Assembly: GCA_021798115.1 (NCBI GenBank)
Contig: JAJZYM010000003.1
Coordinates: forward strand, 61,679 to 125,678
Reading direction: 5' to 3'
Length of the DNA: 64,000 nt
DNA from: Pseudomonadota bacterium
Lineage (GTDB): Bacteria; Pseudomonadota; Gammaproteobacteria; JAKAQQ01
Positions 43,435 through 52,669 of this stretch are shown piece by piece. The notes beneath the pieces are model-generated. The model saw only the letters and a program-made list of their open reading frames with translations. It was not told the origin of the DNA and made no database searches. Both the position numbers and the translations under genes were made by a program. Positions within the stretch are counted from its first letter, which is position 1. Each line of letters begins with the position of its first letter.

Positions 43435-44649
43435 ATGTCCGCTGACGCCCCCCCCCGTCCTTCCTCCGGTGCTCCGGCGGCGGGAGAGGCCTCGGTTCTC
43501 GCTTCCCCGGATGAGCTGATCGCGGAGATCCGCGCCGGGCGCATGGTGATCCTCATGGATGACGAAGACCGCGAGAACGAGGGCGATCTCGTCATGGCTG
43601 CCGAATGCGTGCGTCCCGAGGACATCAATTTCATGGTCCGTTACGGGGGGGGGCTCATCTGTTTGCCGATGAGCCGCGAACGCTGCGAGCGCCTGCGTCT
43701 TCCGCTCATGGTGCATGACAATCGCACGGCTCACGGCACCCGCTTTACGGTCTCGATCGAAGCCGCCCGCGGCGTCACCACAGGCATTTCGGCCCACGAT
43801 CGGGCGCATACGATCCGGGCCGCGGTGGCGCCCGAGGCCCACCCGGAGGACATCGTGCAGCCCGGGCACGTCTTTCCGATCATGGCTCAGCCCGGAGGTG
43901 TTCTCACCCGCGCCGGCCACACCGAGGCCAGTTGCGATCTCGCGCGTCTCGCGGGGTTCGAGCCCGCCGCCGCCATCGTCGAAGTGCTCAACGAAGACGG
44001 CACGATGGCCCGCCGTGCGGATCTCGAGGTGTTCGCCCGGCGTCACGGTCTCAAGATCGGAACGATCGCCTCTCTCATCCGCTACCGCATGGAGCGCGAA
44101 ATGACCGTGGCCCGCGTCTACGAGAGCTCCGTCCCGACGGAGGCCGGCCCGCTGCCGCTCGTGGTCTACGAGGATCACATCCAGCGCCACGTGCACTTTG
44201 CTTTTGTCCGCGGTCCGATCCGGCCGGACGTGGACGTCCTGGTGCGGGTCCACGTCTGCAATTTCCTGAGCGACGTCCTCGGGATCCGCTGGCCCAGTCT
44301 CGGCTGGCCCCTTCGCGACGCCATGGGCACCGTGGCCCGCGAGGGGGGGGTCCTCCTCCTTCTCCGCCTGCCCGAAGAACCCTCGTCCCTCGTGGCTCGC
44401 CTCGTTCGCGGCGACCGTCCGGACGAACCCGTGGGCGAGGAGAGCAGTGTGCTCCGCACCTACGGCGTGGGGGCCCAGATTCTTCGTGACCTCGGGGTGC
44501 GCCGCATGCGTGTCTTGTCCGCCCCCAAACGCATGCAGGGGATCACGGGGTTCGGTCTCGAGGTGAGTGGATACGTTTCCCCTGCCTCCGTGGGGGGGGA
44601 AGCGGCGTATGCCCGGACGCGCGAGGACTCCGGGAGGAAGGGGTCGTGA
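43435..44649 (+). CDS. ribB: DHBP synthase with degenerate GTP cyclohydrolase II domain (RibBA-like)
   Basis: This 404-residue protein has an intact N-terminal RibB domain: [18 protein letters not shown] with the metal and substrate acids, [17 protein letters not shown], and [31 protein letters not shown]. It converts ribulose 5-phosphate to DHBP for riboflavin. The C-terminal half aligns with GTP cyclohydrolase II but has lost the three zinc Cys: the usual RVHSECLTGD...CDCG reads [23 protein letters not shown] cyclohydrolase II activity is therefore expected elsewhere in the genome. GGGGA before the ATG at 43435 supports that start. First gene of the operon. Confidence 0.9.
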   Translation: MSADAPPRPSSGAPAAGEASVLASPDELIAEIRAGRMVILMDDEDRENEGDLVMAAECVRPEDINFMVRYGGGLICLPMSRERCERLRLPLMVHDNRTAHGTRFTVSIEAARGVTTGISAHDRAHTIRAAVAPEAHPEDIVQPGHVFPIMAQPGGVLTRAGHTEASCDLARLAGFEPAAAIVEVLNEDGTMARRADLEVFARRHGLKIGTIASLIRYRMEREMTVARVYESSVPTEAGPLPLVVYEDHIQRHVHFAFVRGPIRPDVDVLVRVHVCNFLSDVLGIRWPSLGWPLRDAMGTVAREGGVLLLLRLPEEPSSLVARLVRGDRPDEPVGEESSVLRTYGVGAQILRDLGVRRMRVLSAPKRMQGITGFGLEVSGYVSPASVGGEAAYARTREDSGRKGS

Positions 44650-45146
44650 GCGCCACGTCCGATCCTGCCTCCGGGAGCAACGCCATGGTTCCGTCATCGC
44701 TGCGTTTGGTGATTCTGGCCAGCCGTTACAACGGGGAGGTCGTCGACGGTCTCGTGGCCGGCGCCGAATCGGCGTTGCGTGCTTCGGCGTATGCCGAAGC
44801 TTCGTGCCGGGTCCTCCGTGTTCCGGGGGCCTGGGAGCTCCCCTTGCTGGCGCTGCAGCTCGCGCGCTCGCGGCAGGCCGATGCGATCGTGGCGCTCGGC
44901 GCGGTCATTCGCGGGGAGACCGATCACTATCTTCACATCGCGCGGTCGGTCTGTGACGGCCTGCTTCGGGTGATGCTCGAAACCGGTGTGCCCGTCGGTT
45001 TCGGGGTCTTGACGACCGACGACGAAGCCCTGGCCCTGGCCCGCGCCGGGACGCGGGACAACAAGGGCGCGGAGGCCATGCGGGCTGTGCTTGAGGTTCT
45101 CGAGCTCCGCGCTGGTCTCGACGGCCACGAGAGTCCATCGTCGTGA
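44646..45146 (+). CDS. ribH: 6,7-dimethyl-8-ribityllumazine synthase
   Basis: This 166-residue enzyme joins the DHBP product and the pyrimidine to make lumazine, the direct precursor of riboflavin. The N-terminal strand is ILASRYNGEVVDGLVAGAESAL, then PGAWELPLLALQLA, GAVIRGETDHYLHIARSV with the catalytic His, and GVLTTDDEALALARAG. It assembles as pentamers or icosahedra. GTGA overlap with ribB. About ten residues longer than usual at both ends. Confidence 0.95.
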   Translation: MSATSDPASGSNAMVPSSLRLVILASRYNGEVVDGLVAGAESALRASAYAEASCRVLRVPGAWELPLLALQLARSRQADAIVALGAVIRGETDHYLHIARSVCDGLLRVMLETGVPVGFGVLTTDDEALALARAGTRDNKGAEAMRAVLEVLELRAGLDGHESPSS

Positions 45147-45601
45147 ACGACGAGCCGCCGTGTTCCCGAGCCCGCGCGCCGAGTGGGATGCGTCACCAGG
45201 CACGGCGCTGTCTCCTCCAGGCCCTTTACGCCTGGCAGCAGAACGAGGGGGCTGTGCCCGTTCCCCAGATCCTGGCCGAATTCCTCCGCCGCACCAAAGT
45301 CGGTGACGAGAGTTATTTCCGCGAGGTCCTGCCCGGAGCCGTGGCCGACGTCGCACTGGCCCGGAGCCTCTGTGCGCCGTCCCTGGATCGTCCCTGGGAG
45401 CAGGTCGATCCCGTCGAGCGGGCCATCCTGATTCTGGCCGTGCACGAGCTCCGCGCCCATCCCGAGATTCCGGGTCGTGTCGTCCTCAACGAGGCCATCG
45501 AATTGGCGCGGGAATTCGGCGCCCCCGACAGCCACCGTTTCGTCAACGCGGTTCTCGATCGGGTCCGTCAGACGCTCTCGACCGCGCCGCCCGCGGCCTG
45601 A
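45143..45601 (+). CDS. nusB: Transcription antitermination protein NusB
   Basis: This 152-residue all-helical protein shows the NusB pattern: an Arg-rich first helix (MRHQARRCLLQALYAWQQN), DPVERAILILAVHELRAHPEIPGRVVLNEAIELAREFG and a C-terminal FVNAVLDRV. With NusE (S10) it binds boxA RNA and supports antitermination of rRNA transcription. It overlaps ribH by GTGA. The order ribBA-ribH-nusB-thiL-pgpA is conserved in proteobacteria. Confidence 0.96.
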   Translation: MNDEPPCSRARAPSGMRHQARRCLLQALYAWQQNEGAVPVPQILAEFLRRTKVGDESYFREVLPGAVADVALARSLCAPSLDRPWEQVDPVERAILILAVHELRAHPEIPGRVVLNEAIELAREFGAPDSHRFVNAVLDRVRQTLSTAPPAA

Positions 45602-45603
45602 GG

Positions 45604-46554
45604 ATGGGTGAGTTCGAGCTGATCGCCCGTCACTTCGCCCCCTGGGGTGGTGATGATCCGGATGTGCGTCTCGGGATCGGCGACGACGGGGCCGTGATCG
45701 TGCCCCCCGACGGGGAGGATCTCGTCCTCACCTGCGACGCTCTCGTCGAGGGAATCCATCTGCCGATGGAAGCTCCGCCGGAGGCCTGGGGGCGGAGGCT
45801 CGTGGCCGTGAATCTGAGCGATCTCGGGGCGATGGGGGCGAGGCCGCGCTGGGCGCTTCTGGCGCTGACGATTCCGGAATTCGACGACTCGTGGCTGAGC
45901 GCTTTTGCGCGCGGTCTCGGGGAGAGGTTGCGGGAGGCCGGGGTGGCGCTGGTCGGCGGAAACACCGCGCGCGGGCCCCGTTCGGCCACCCTGACCCTGG
46001 TGGGAAGCCTGCCGGCCCGCTCGGCCCTCAGGCGCGGGGGAGGGCGGAAGGGCGACAGCGTTTTCGTCACCGGTGTGCTCGGCGCGGGGGGATACGCCCG
46101 GCGGCTCTGGAACCAGGGAGTGCGCGAGCGGGCGCTCCTCGCCCCTTATCTCGAGCCGAACCCGCCTTGGCGCCTCGGTCCCGCCCTCCGGGCCCGGGCG
46201 ACGGGAGCCATCGACATCTCTGACGGCTTTCTGGCCGACCTCGGGCACCTCCTCGAAGCCGCGGATCTCGGAGCCGACATCGACATCGAGGCCCTGCCTC
46301 TTGCGCCCGGGCTGGATCCGGTCCGACGTGCCGACCTCGATCTTGCGCTCGCGGGTGGTGACGATTACGAACTGTGTCTCACGGCCCGTGCGGAAGAGTC
46401 TGAGCTCCTCAGGGCGGAAGCCCAAAGGCTCGGCGTGCGGCTGACGCGGGTGGGCTTTCTCACCGAAGCGCGGGGACTGCGCCTCCGACGGGGGGGGGAG
46501 GAGGTCCCGCTCCCAGAGGTTCTCGGGCACGATCATGTTCGGAGGCCGCCGTGA
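45604..46554 (+). CDS. thiL: Thiamine-monophosphate kinase
   Basis: This 316-residue kinase makes thiamine pyrophosphate from the monophosphate. Landmarks are GEFELIARHF, GIGDDGAVI (metal site), TCDALVEGIHL, VNLSDLGAMGARPRWALLAL, AIDISDGFLADLGHLL and ALAGGDDYELCLT. The usual GGDTTRGP loop reads GGNTARGP here; I recall GGN variants in other ThiL proteins, so I do not infer inactivity. It begins three bases after nusB. A nine-G run lies near the end (46490-46498). Confidence 0.95.
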   Translation: MGEFELIARHFAPWGGDDPDVRLGIGDDGAVIVPPDGEDLVLTCDALVEGIHLPMEAPPEAWGRRLVAVNLSDLGAMGARPRWALLALTIPEFDDSWLSAFARGLGERLREAGVALVGGNTARGPRSATLTLVGSLPARSALRRGGGRKGDSVFVTGVLGAGGYARRLWNQGVRERALLAPYLEPNPPWRLGPALRARATGAIDISDGFLADLGHLLEAADLGADIDIEALPLAPGLDPVRRADLDLALAGGDDYELCLTARAEESELLRAEAQRLGVRLTRVGFLTEARGLRLRRGGEEVPLPEVLGHDHVRRPP

Positions 46555-47033
46555 CCGGCCGGCGGATGGACGTCTGGACCTTGGCCGCGACGGGGTTCGG
46601 TCTCGGCCTCCTGCCCTGGGCGCCGGGCACGTGGGGGAGCCTTCTCGCCATCGGCGTGCGCGTGGCCGAAGGGCCGCTCGGGCTTGTGGCCCGCGCCGTG
46701 ATCGCCGCGCTGGCCGTGCTCGTGGGCGTTCCCCTGTGTGCCCACGCCGCCCGCCGTTTGGCCCGTCCCGACCCGCCTCAAGTGGTCTGGGATGAAATCG
46801 CGGCTCTCCTCGCCGCCACCCTCCTGGTTCCGTTCCGGCCCCTCCCGCTGGCCGCCCTCTTCCTTGCGTTCCGGTTTTTCGATATCCTCAAGCCGTGGCC
46901 CGTCGGCCTCCTCGACCGTAAACTCAAGGGGGGCCTCGGGATCATGGCCGACGATCTCGCGGCCGCCGCACTCGCGGCGGCCGCGGTCGCCTTCCTCCTC
47001 TGGCTCCAGCTTCTTCTGATGAGGCGACATTGA
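46551..47033 (+). CDS. pgpA: Phosphatidylglycerophosphatase A
   Basis: This 160-residue membrane protein dephosphorylates phosphatidylglycerophosphate to phosphatidylglycerol. The family motif GLLPWAPGTWGSLLAI is near residues 19-34, VVWDEIAALLAATL holds the conserved Asp-Glu, and FFDILKPWPVGLLDRKLKGGLGIMADDLAA ends the active region. About four helices are visible. GTGA overlap with thiL and TTGA overlap with the kinase keep it in the operon. Confidence 0.94.
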   Translation: MTGRRMDVWTLAATGFGLGLLPWAPGTWGSLLAIGVRVAEGPLGLVARAVIAALAVLVGVPLCAHAARRLARPDPPQVVWDEIAALLAATLLVPFRPLPLAALFLAFRFFDILKPWPVGLLDRKLKGGLGIMADDLAAAALAAAAVAFLLWLQLLLMRRH

Positions 47034-48454
47034 ACGAGAGTTCCCCGACTTCCTCGTCCCCCCTTGCGGTTCCGCCGCGGGTGGGCAAGTACGTCCTCGG
47101 ACGCGAGCTCGGGGCGGGAAGCACGGGCCGTGTGTTCGTCAGTCACGATCCGTACCTCGACCGTGAAGTGGCCGTCAAGCTTTACCTTCTGGGCGCCGAT
47201 ATGCCCGCCCGGAAACGCGAGGGGCGAAGACGCCTCTTTTTCAACGAAGCCCAGCTCGCGGGCAAACTCGATCATCCCCAGATCGCGCACATTCTCGACG
47301 CGGGCGAAGAGGGCGAGATCTGTTACGTCGTGATGGAATATTTCCCGGGCGCGGAGGCGTTGCGCCGGTGGACCACCCCCGAACGGCTCCTTCCGGTCTC
47401 CACCGTCATCGAGATCGTCTTCAAGATCGCCCGCGCCCTCGACTACGCCCACCGCCAGGGGGTCATCCATCGCGACGTCAAGCCCAGCAATGTTCTGCGC
47501 ACCCCCGACGGGGATGTTCATCTGATCGATTTCGGCATCGCCCTTCTCGTCGACGCTTCCCCCTCCTCCGCGTCGCCGACGGCGGGCAAGAGCGGGCTCG
47601 TGGGCTCTCCGAGCTACATGGCGCCGGAACATCTCAAAGGCGGGCCCGCCAATCCGGTCACGGATCTTTATTCCCTGGGGGTCATGCTCTACGAACTCCT
47701 CGTCGGTCGTCGGCCCTTTGAGGCCGAAGGCATGAGCGAACTCATCCACAAGATCGTCTATGCCTCGCCCCCTCCGCTCGGCAAGTTCCGCCCTGAACTG
47801 CCGATCGCCGTCGACGACATCGTGGCCCGGGCCCTCGCCAAGCAACCCGAACGGCGTTACCAGAACGGACACGAATTCGCCGCCGCCCTGGTTCGTGCCG
47901 CGCGCGATCTCGAGGTGGTGGGCAGCGAAATGCGGGAGCGCGAACGCTTCAATCTGCTGCGCCGCCTGCCGTTCTTCAACGAGTTCCACTACCCGGAAAT
48001 TTACGAAATCCTGAAGACCGGCGAGTGGGTGAGTTACGAGGCGGGAACCCGCATCGTCAGCGAAGGTCAGGTCGACGAAAGTTTCTTTCTGATCGTGAGC
48101 GGATCGGTCAGCGTCGAGCGCGGCGGCCGCCGTCTCGGCACGATGCGCAGCGGAGACTGTTTCGGGGAGATCGGCTACGTGGCGCCGGCGAAACGCACGG
48201 TGAGCATCGTGGCGCGTGAGCCGGTGGAGATCCTGAAAGTGAACGCCACCCTCATGGAGCAAGCCTCCATCGAGACCCAGCTTCGCTTCACCAAGGTTTT
48301 CCTGCGCAATCTGATCGCGCGTCTGGCGCGCACCCGCGCGGATGACGTGCGCGCCGGCGGGGGGACGGAGACGACCACCCGGACGGAGGGGACTCAGCTT
48401 CCGGTCGAAGCGCCGCCGGGCGGAACCGTCGGCGGCACGGAGGACGACTCGTAG
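47030..48454 (+). CDS. Serine/threonine protein kinase with C-terminal cyclic-nucleotide-binding domain
   Basis: This 474-residue soluble protein has a complete Hanks-type kinase domain at about residues 18-285: glycine loop GRELGAGSTGRVF, catalytic Lys50 in REVAVKLY, catalytic loop HRDVKPSN (147-154) and DFG (167-169), then SPSYMAPEHL. A cyclic-nucleotide-binding domain follows (about 305-425) with a phosphate-binding cassette GDCFGEIGYVAPAKRTVSIVA that keeps an Arg. No membrane helix or PASTA repeats are seen. The kinase could be gated by cAMP, cGMP or another ligand. A TTG start overlaps pgpA (TTGA), so it is the last gene of the rib operon. Its end overlaps folE2 by 61 bases. Confidence 0.93.
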   Translation: MNESSPTSSSPLAVPPRVGKYVLGRELGAGSTGRVFVSHDPYLDREVAVKLYLLGADMPARKREGRRRLFFNEAQLAGKLDHPQIAHILDAGEEGEICYVVMEYFPGAEALRRWTTPERLLPVSTVIEIVFKIARALDYAHRQGVIHRDVKPSNVLRTPDGDVHLIDFGIALLVDASPSSASPTAGKSGLVGSPSYMAPEHLKGGPANPVTDLYSLGVMLYELLVGRRPFEAEGMSELIHKIVYASPPPLGKFRPELPIAVDDIVARALAKQPERRYQNGHEFAAALVRAARDLEVVGSEMRERERFNLLRRLPFFNEFHYPEIYEILKTGEWVSYEAGTRIVSEGQVDESFFLIVSGSVSVERGGRRLGTMRSGDCFGEIGYVAPAKRTVSIVAREPVEILKVNATLMEQASIETQLRFTKVFLRNLIARLARTRADDVRAGGGTETTTRTEGTQLPVEAPPGGTVGGTEDDS

Positions 48455-49278
48455 CGTGCGAACGCCGAGTGGACATGGATGGACTCGAGATTTTCGACAT
48501 CCACGGATTGCAGCCCGAGCCCCGGGAGATCGCCGAGCGCGAGGACGAGATCGCGCGCCAGGTCTTCACTGAATTTGGGCCGCGCGTACGCCCGTTCTGT
48601 CACGTACTTCTCGTCGGCGCGTTTGAGAACGGCGTAGAGCTCGCAGGAACCTTCGGCCTCGATGCGGCCGAGGAGCTCGTCGAGCGGGGGCGGCGTCCCG
48701 CGTGGGTCGAGAGCGAATCCGAGCCGGGCCCAGGCCCTTTGGTTGTGGGCCCCGTGTTCCGAGATGTCGCGCGAGCACGGGCAGAGGGTTGTGACCGGCA
48801 CCGCAAGCTCGAGGACAAAGCGTTCCGGGCGCCCCTCTTCGTGGAGGCCGTGCACACCGAGTTCGTATTCCAGAAGCCCGGGGACTCCGCTCACGGGAGC
48901 CCGTTTTTCCCGGTGGTACGGGCAGCGGATCGTGAACTCCGCGCGTGGGGCCGGCTGTGTCTCGCACAGGCGTCGAAGGAGAAGATCGGGGCGGAAGGGA
49001 TCGAATCCCCGGCTCCAGTCCTGGGCGCAGGCGACGAGGCGCGACATGTGGACGCCTTTCCGTCCGGGCGGGAGCCCGACCGCCACCGTGTAGGTCGCGA
49101 GAGTCGACACCTCCTTGTCGCCCAGGAGGAGCCGGGTCGGCAGGCGGAGCCCGCGGACGCCGGCGGCGGCCAGGGGAACAGGCCGATCGTCGCGGCGCGA
49201 CTGGACATCCTCGGGCTCGGCGGGCACCGACGGGCGGCCGCGAGCGGAGAGCGGGCGGGAGGGAGGCGGGGAGGGCAT
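48394..49278 (-). CDS. folE2: GTP cyclohydrolase FolE2 (type IB)
   Basis: This 294-residue protein belongs to the FolE2 family of GTP cyclohydrolase I, the first step of folate synthesis. Landmarks are GVRGLRLPTRLLL, KGVHMSRLV, TTLCPCSRDISEHGAHNQRA with the catalytic Cys, and SVDVENLESIHVHSAFA with the terminal His. Type IB enzymes can work with metals other than zinc. The ATG at 49278 is chosen over one at 49305, as the N-terminal region before DVQSRRDDRPVPL is not conserved. It is convergent with the kinase gene, divergent from nuoA. Confidence 0.93.
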   Translation of the reverse strand: MPSPPPSRPLSARGRPSVPAEPEDVQSRRDDRPVPLAAAGVRGLRLPTRLLLGDKEVSTLATYTVAVGLPPGRKGVHMSRLVACAQDWSRGFDPFRPDLLLRRLCETQPAPRAEFTIRCPYHREKRAPVSGVPGLLEYELGVHGLHEEGRPERFVLELAVPVTTLCPCSRDISEHGAHNQRAWARLGFALDPRGTPPPLDELLGRIEAEGSCELYAVLKRADEKYVTERAYARPKFSEDLARDLVLALGDLPGLGLQSVDVENLESIHVHSAFARYESSSVPPTVPPGGASTGS

Positions 49279-49356
49279 GCGTCTTGGGCCACGGAAACCG
49301 GGCACTCCATTGTACCCGTGGGCCGCAGTCGCACGTGCCCGAGCTGCGGTCTGCGT

Positions 49357-49367
49357 TAGAATAATAC
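49357..49367 (+). promoter_or_regulatory. Candidate -10 region of the nuo operon
   Basis: TAGAATAATAC contains overlapping -10-like hexamers (TAGAAT, TAATAC) in the 113-base folE2/nuoA spacer, 25-35 bases before nuoA. No clear -35 box is present. I looked for a tRNA here, as found upstream of nuo in some relatives, and saw none. Confidence 0.32.
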
Positions 49368-49391
49368 GACTCCTGTTGTGTCGTTTCGAAC

Positions 49392-49748
49392 GTGCTCCAC
49401 GACTATTTCGGTGTGCTTGTGTTCTTGATCGTCGGCGCTGTCGTGGGCGCGGCGCTTCTTGTCCTCGGGTTCATCCTGGCCCCCCGTCACGCCGATCCCG
49501 TCAAGGGGGCGGCTTACGAGTGCGGTTTCGAGGCGTTCGAGGACGCGCGCATTCCTTTTGATGTGCGTTATTACCTGGTGGCGATCCTTTTCATCATTTT
49601 CGATCTCGAGATCGCTTTCTTCTTCCCCTGGGCGGTGGCGCTGCGCGAGCTCGGGCCCGCGGCCTACGCCGCGATGGCCGTTTTCTTTGCCGTTCTCGTC
49701 GTGGGTTTTGCGTACGAGTGGCGGCGTGGAGGTCTCGAGTGGGAATAG
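49392..49748 (+). CDS. nuoA: NADH-quinone oxidoreductase subunit A
   Basis: This 118-residue subunit has three membrane helices. The family motif [44 protein letters not shown] (two segments) identifies it. Its Cys-Gly loop lies near the quinone channel and the junction with NuoD and NuoH. It is the first gene of an uninterrupted 14-gene operon. GTG start with no strong ribosome-binding site. Overlaps nuoB by 10 bases. Confidence 0.97.
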   Translation: MLHDYFGVLVFLIVGAVVGAALLVLGFILAPRHADPVKGAAYECGFEAFEDARIPFDVRYYLVAILFIIFDLEIAFFFPWAVALRELGPAAYAAMAVFFAVLVVGFAYEWRRGGLEWE

Positions 49749-50215
49749 AAGACGCCCGCCCGTACGGGGCCGTGCTCATGCCCGTGGCCAAGCTCGTCGA
49801 CTGGGCACGCACCGGCTCGCTCTGGCCGATGACGTTCGGGTTGGCCTGTTGCGCGGTCGAGATGATGCACGCGGGCGCCGCCCGCTACGACCTCGACCGC
49901 TTCGGGGTGGTGTTCCGCCCAAGCCCTCGCCAGTCGGACGTCATGATCGTCGCCGGGACGCTGGTCAACAAGATGGCGCCGGCGTTGCGTCGTCTCTATG
50001 ACCAGATGCCCGAACCGCGGTGGGTCATTTCGATGGGGTCGTGCGCCAACGGCGGCGGTTACTACCACTATTCGTACGCGGTGGTCCGTGGATGCGACAG
50101 GATCGTGCCCGTGGACGTCTACGTGCCCGGGTGCCCGCCGACGGCCGAAGCGCTTCTCTACGGCATCATCCAGCTCCAGAAGAAGATCCGCCGCACCCGG
50201 CGGCTTGCCCCCTGA
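49739..50215 (+). CDS. nuoB: NADH-quinone oxidoreductase subunit B
   Basis: This 158-residue protein ligates cluster N2, the last electron donor to quinone. The Cys ligands are visible as [30 protein letters not shown] (start) and [16 protein letters not shown]. The GTG at 49739 is chosen over an ATG at 49718, since [10 protein letters not shown] precedes the conserved region at normal distance and the ATG would lie deep in nuoA. Confidence 0.97.
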   Translation: MGIEDARPYGAVLMPVAKLVDWARTGSLWPMTFGLACCAVEMMHAGAARYDLDRFGVVFRPSPRQSDVMIVAGTLVNKMAPALRRLYDQMPEPRWVISMGSCANGGGYYHYSYAVVRGCDRIVPVDVYVPGCPPTAEALLYGIIQLQKKIRRTRRLAP

Positions 50216-50224
50216 GGCGGCTCT

Positions 50225-50920
50225 GTGCGTCCCTCGTCGCCCGAAACATTGGTCGCACGAATTCGTGAGGTCCTGCCGGACCTCGCGGCCCCCACGGTGG
50301 TCCGCGACGAAGTGACGATCGAGGTGCCCGAGTCCCGGTGGCTCGGCGTGGCCCAAACCCTGCGGGACGAAGAGGGCCTGAATTTCGAACAGCTCGTCGA
50401 TCTCACGGCCGTCGATTACCTGGGCTACGGGCAGGTGCAGTGGACCACCCACGAGGCGACGTCGGTGGGTTTCAGCCGGGCGGTGCTCGTGGCCCCCCCC
50501 GATCCCGCCCTTCAGGAAGGCGATCGGCCGCGCTTCAAGGTCGTGGTGCATCTTCTTTCGGTGCGCGGCAACCGGCGGCTGCGCGTCAAGATCGTCCCCG
50601 CGGTGCGCGAGGGTCTGCTCATCCTTCCCTCGAGTGTGACGCTGTGGCCTTCCGCCGACTGGTACGAGCGGGAAGTGTTCGATCTCTTCGGCATCGTGTT
50701 TGAGGGACATCCCGATCTGCGCCGGATCCTCACCGACTACGGGTTTGTGGGCCACCCCTTCCGCAAGGACTTTCCCCTCAGCGGTCACGTCGAGGTGCGC
50801 TACGACCCCGGACAGAAGCGCGTGATCCAGGAACCGGTCTCGATCGAACCCCGCGTCCTCGTGCCCCGTGTCGTTCGGCCGATCGCCGAACGCCCGGACG
50901 GGAGCCCCGCGGATGCCTGA
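50225..50920 (+). CDS. nuoC: NADH-quinone oxidoreductase subunit C
   Basis: This 231-residue hydrophilic subunit carries the 30-kDa family signature [41 protein letters not shown] (in pieces). It is separate from nuoD, unlike the fused NuoCD of E. coli. It supports the quinone-binding part of the peripheral arm. GTG start nine bases after nuoB. Confidence 0.97.
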   Translation: MRPSSPETLVARIREVLPDLAAPTVVRDEVTIEVPESRWLGVAQTLRDEEGLNFEQLVDLTAVDYLGYGQVQWTTHEATSVGFSRAVLVAPPDPALQEGDRPRFKVVVHLLSVRGNRRLRVKIVPAVREGLLILPSSVTLWPSADWYEREVFDLFGIVFEGHPDLRRILTDYGFVGHPFRKDFPLSGHVEVRYDPGQKRVIQEPVSIEPRVLVPRVVRPIAERPDGSPADA

Positions 50921-52166
50921 ACTGCAGAACTTCACGATGAACTTCGGGCCGCAGCACCCCGCCGCCCACGGGGTGCTGCGCCTCGTCGTCGAAGTCGACG
51001 GGGAGGTGATTCGCAAGGCCGATCCGCACATTGGTCTCCTGCACCGGGGGACGGAAAAACTTGCCGAGTCCAAGCCGTTCAATCAGAGCATCGGCTACAT
51101 GGATCGTCTCGATTACGTCTCGATGATGTGCAACGAGCACGCGTACGTACTCGCGATCGAAAGGCTTCTTGGGGTCACGGCCCCGCCCCGTGCCCAGTAC
51201 ATCCGCGTTCTTTTCGACGAGCTCACCCGCATCACCAACCATCTTCTCTGGCTCGGAAGCCACGCCCTCGACATCGGCGCCATGAGCGTTTTTCTCTATT
51301 GCTTCCGCGAGCGCGAAGACATCATGGACATGTACGAGGCGGTCTCGGGCGCGCGCATGCACGCGACGTACTACCGCCCCGGCGGTGTGCATCGCGATCT
51401 TCCGGACACGATGCCGCGCTACGAGCCGAGTCGTTTCCGTTCGCGCCGCGAACTCAAGCGGCTCAACGCCGCCCGGGAGGGTTCGCTCCTGGATTTCATC
51501 GCCGCCTTCGCCGACCGCTTCCCGTCCTGCGTCGACGAATACGAGGAACTCCTGACCGACAACCGCATCTGGAAACAGCGGACGGTGGGCATCGGTGTCG
51601 TGGATCCGGAGACCGCGCTCGCCTACGGGTTTACGGGGCCGATGCTCCGGGGCTCCGGTGTGGCCTGGGATCTCCGCAAAACGCAACCCTACGAAGTCTA
51701 CGCCGACCTCGATTTCGAAATCCCGATCGGCCGCCACGGGGATTGTTACGACCGTTACCTGGTGCGCATGGCCGAGATGCGGCAATCCGTCCGCCTGGTC
51801 CGCCAGTGTGTCGACTGGCTGCGCACGCACCCCGGTCCCGTGCACCTCGACGACTACAAAATCGTCCCGCCGCCCCGGGCCGTCATGAAGCACGACATGG
51901 AGGCACTGATTCACCACTTCAAGCTTTTCAGCGAAGGCTACTCGGTCCCCGAGGGTGAAACCTATGCCGCCGTGGAGCATCCCAAGGGCGAGTTCGGAAT
52001 CTATCTCGTTTCCGACGGGGCCAACAAGCCGTACCGCCTCCGTATCCGGGCCCCCGGGTTTGCCCATCTGGCCGCGCTGGACATGATGGTGCGCGGCCAC
52101 ATGATCGCCGACCTCGTCGCGGTCATCGGCACCCAAGACATTGTGTTTGGCGAGATCGACCGATGA
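50913..52166 (+). CDS. nuoD: NADH-quinone oxidoreductase subunit D
   Basis: This 417-residue 49-kDa subunit forms the quinone cavity with NuoB. Family signatures are [18 protein letters not shown] at the start, [33 protein letters not shown], and the end [11 protein letters not shown] and [14 protein letters not shown]. The ATG at 50913 gives [12 protein letters not shown]; it lies eight bases inside nuoC. Confidence 0.98.
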   Translation: MPELQNFTMNFGPQHPAAHGVLRLVVEVDGEVIRKADPHIGLLHRGTEKLAESKPFNQSIGYMDRLDYVSMMCNEHAYVLAIERLLGVTAPPRAQYIRVLFDELTRITNHLLWLGSHALDIGAMSVFLYCFREREDIMDMYEAVSGARMHATYYRPGGVHRDLPDTMPRYEPSRFRSRRELKRLNAAREGSLLDFIAAFADRFPSCVDEYEELLTDNRIWKQRTVGIGVVDPETALAYGFTGPMLRGSGVAWDLRKTQPYEVYADLDFEIPIGRHGDCYDRYLVRMAEMRQSVRLVRQCVDWLRTHPGPVHLDDYKIVPPPRAVMKHDMEALIHHFKLFSEGYSVPEGETYAAVEHPKGEFGIYLVSDGANKPYRLRIRAPGFAHLAALDMMVRGHMIADLVAVIGTQDIVFGEIDR

Positions 52167-52669
52167 ATCAGAGCGCCCTTCCCGAGCGGGGTCTCAGCGA
52201 AGAGGTGCGCCGGACGCTGGAACGGTCCCGGGCGCACTACCCTGAGGGTGAGGCGGGTCGCCGCTCGCTCCTTCTCGAAGCCCTTCGCCTGGTTCAGGAG
52301 GAACGCGGCTGGCTCGACGCGGAAGCGCTCGAGGCGGTCGCCGCCTATCTCGAGCTTCCGCTGGTCGATGTGACCCAGGTGGCGAGTTTCTACTCCATGT
52401 ACGAGCTTCATCCCGTTGGGCGCCACAGCATTTCGGTGTGCACCAATCTCTCGTGCCATCTGTGCGGCGGAGAGGAGTTGCTTGCGGCTCTCGAGCAGCG
52501 TCTGGGGATTCGCTGCGGCGAGACGACGGCGGACGGTCGTTTCACCCTCAAGAAAGAGGAGGAGTGCCTGGCCGCGTGCTGCGCGGCGCCCGTCCTCATG
52601 ATCGATCACCAATACCACGAGCGGGTCCGGGTCGAGGACGTGGACCGCATTCTGGAGTCTTATCCGTGA
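52163..52669 (+). CDS. nuoE: NADH-quinone oxidoreductase subunit E
   Basis: This 168-residue 24-kDa subunit binds the 2Fe-2S cluster N1a. Its four Cys are in [10 protein letters not shown] (first pair Cys-x4-Cys) and [13 protein letters not shown] (second pair Cys-x3-Cys). It pairs with NuoF in the NADH dehydrogenase module. ATGA overlap with nuoD. Confidence 0.97.
   Translation: MNQSALPERGLSEEVRRTLERSRAHYPEGEAGRRSLLLEALRLVQEERGWLDAEALEAVAAYLELPLVDVTQVASFYSMYELHPVGRHSISVCTNLSCHLCGGEELLAALEQRLGIRCGETTADGRFTLKKEEECLAACCAAPVLMIDHQYHERVRVEDVDRILESYP

Noticed and set aside
45604..46554. ThiL possibly inactive because GGDTTRG reads GGNTARG
   Set aside because: All other metal and substrate motifs are intact, and I recall Asn at this position in other ThiL proteins, so the change alone does not argue for loss of function.
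49306..49391. A tRNA-Leu gene upstream of nuoA, as in some relatives
   Set aside because: No cloverleaf or T-loop sequence is present in the spacer.
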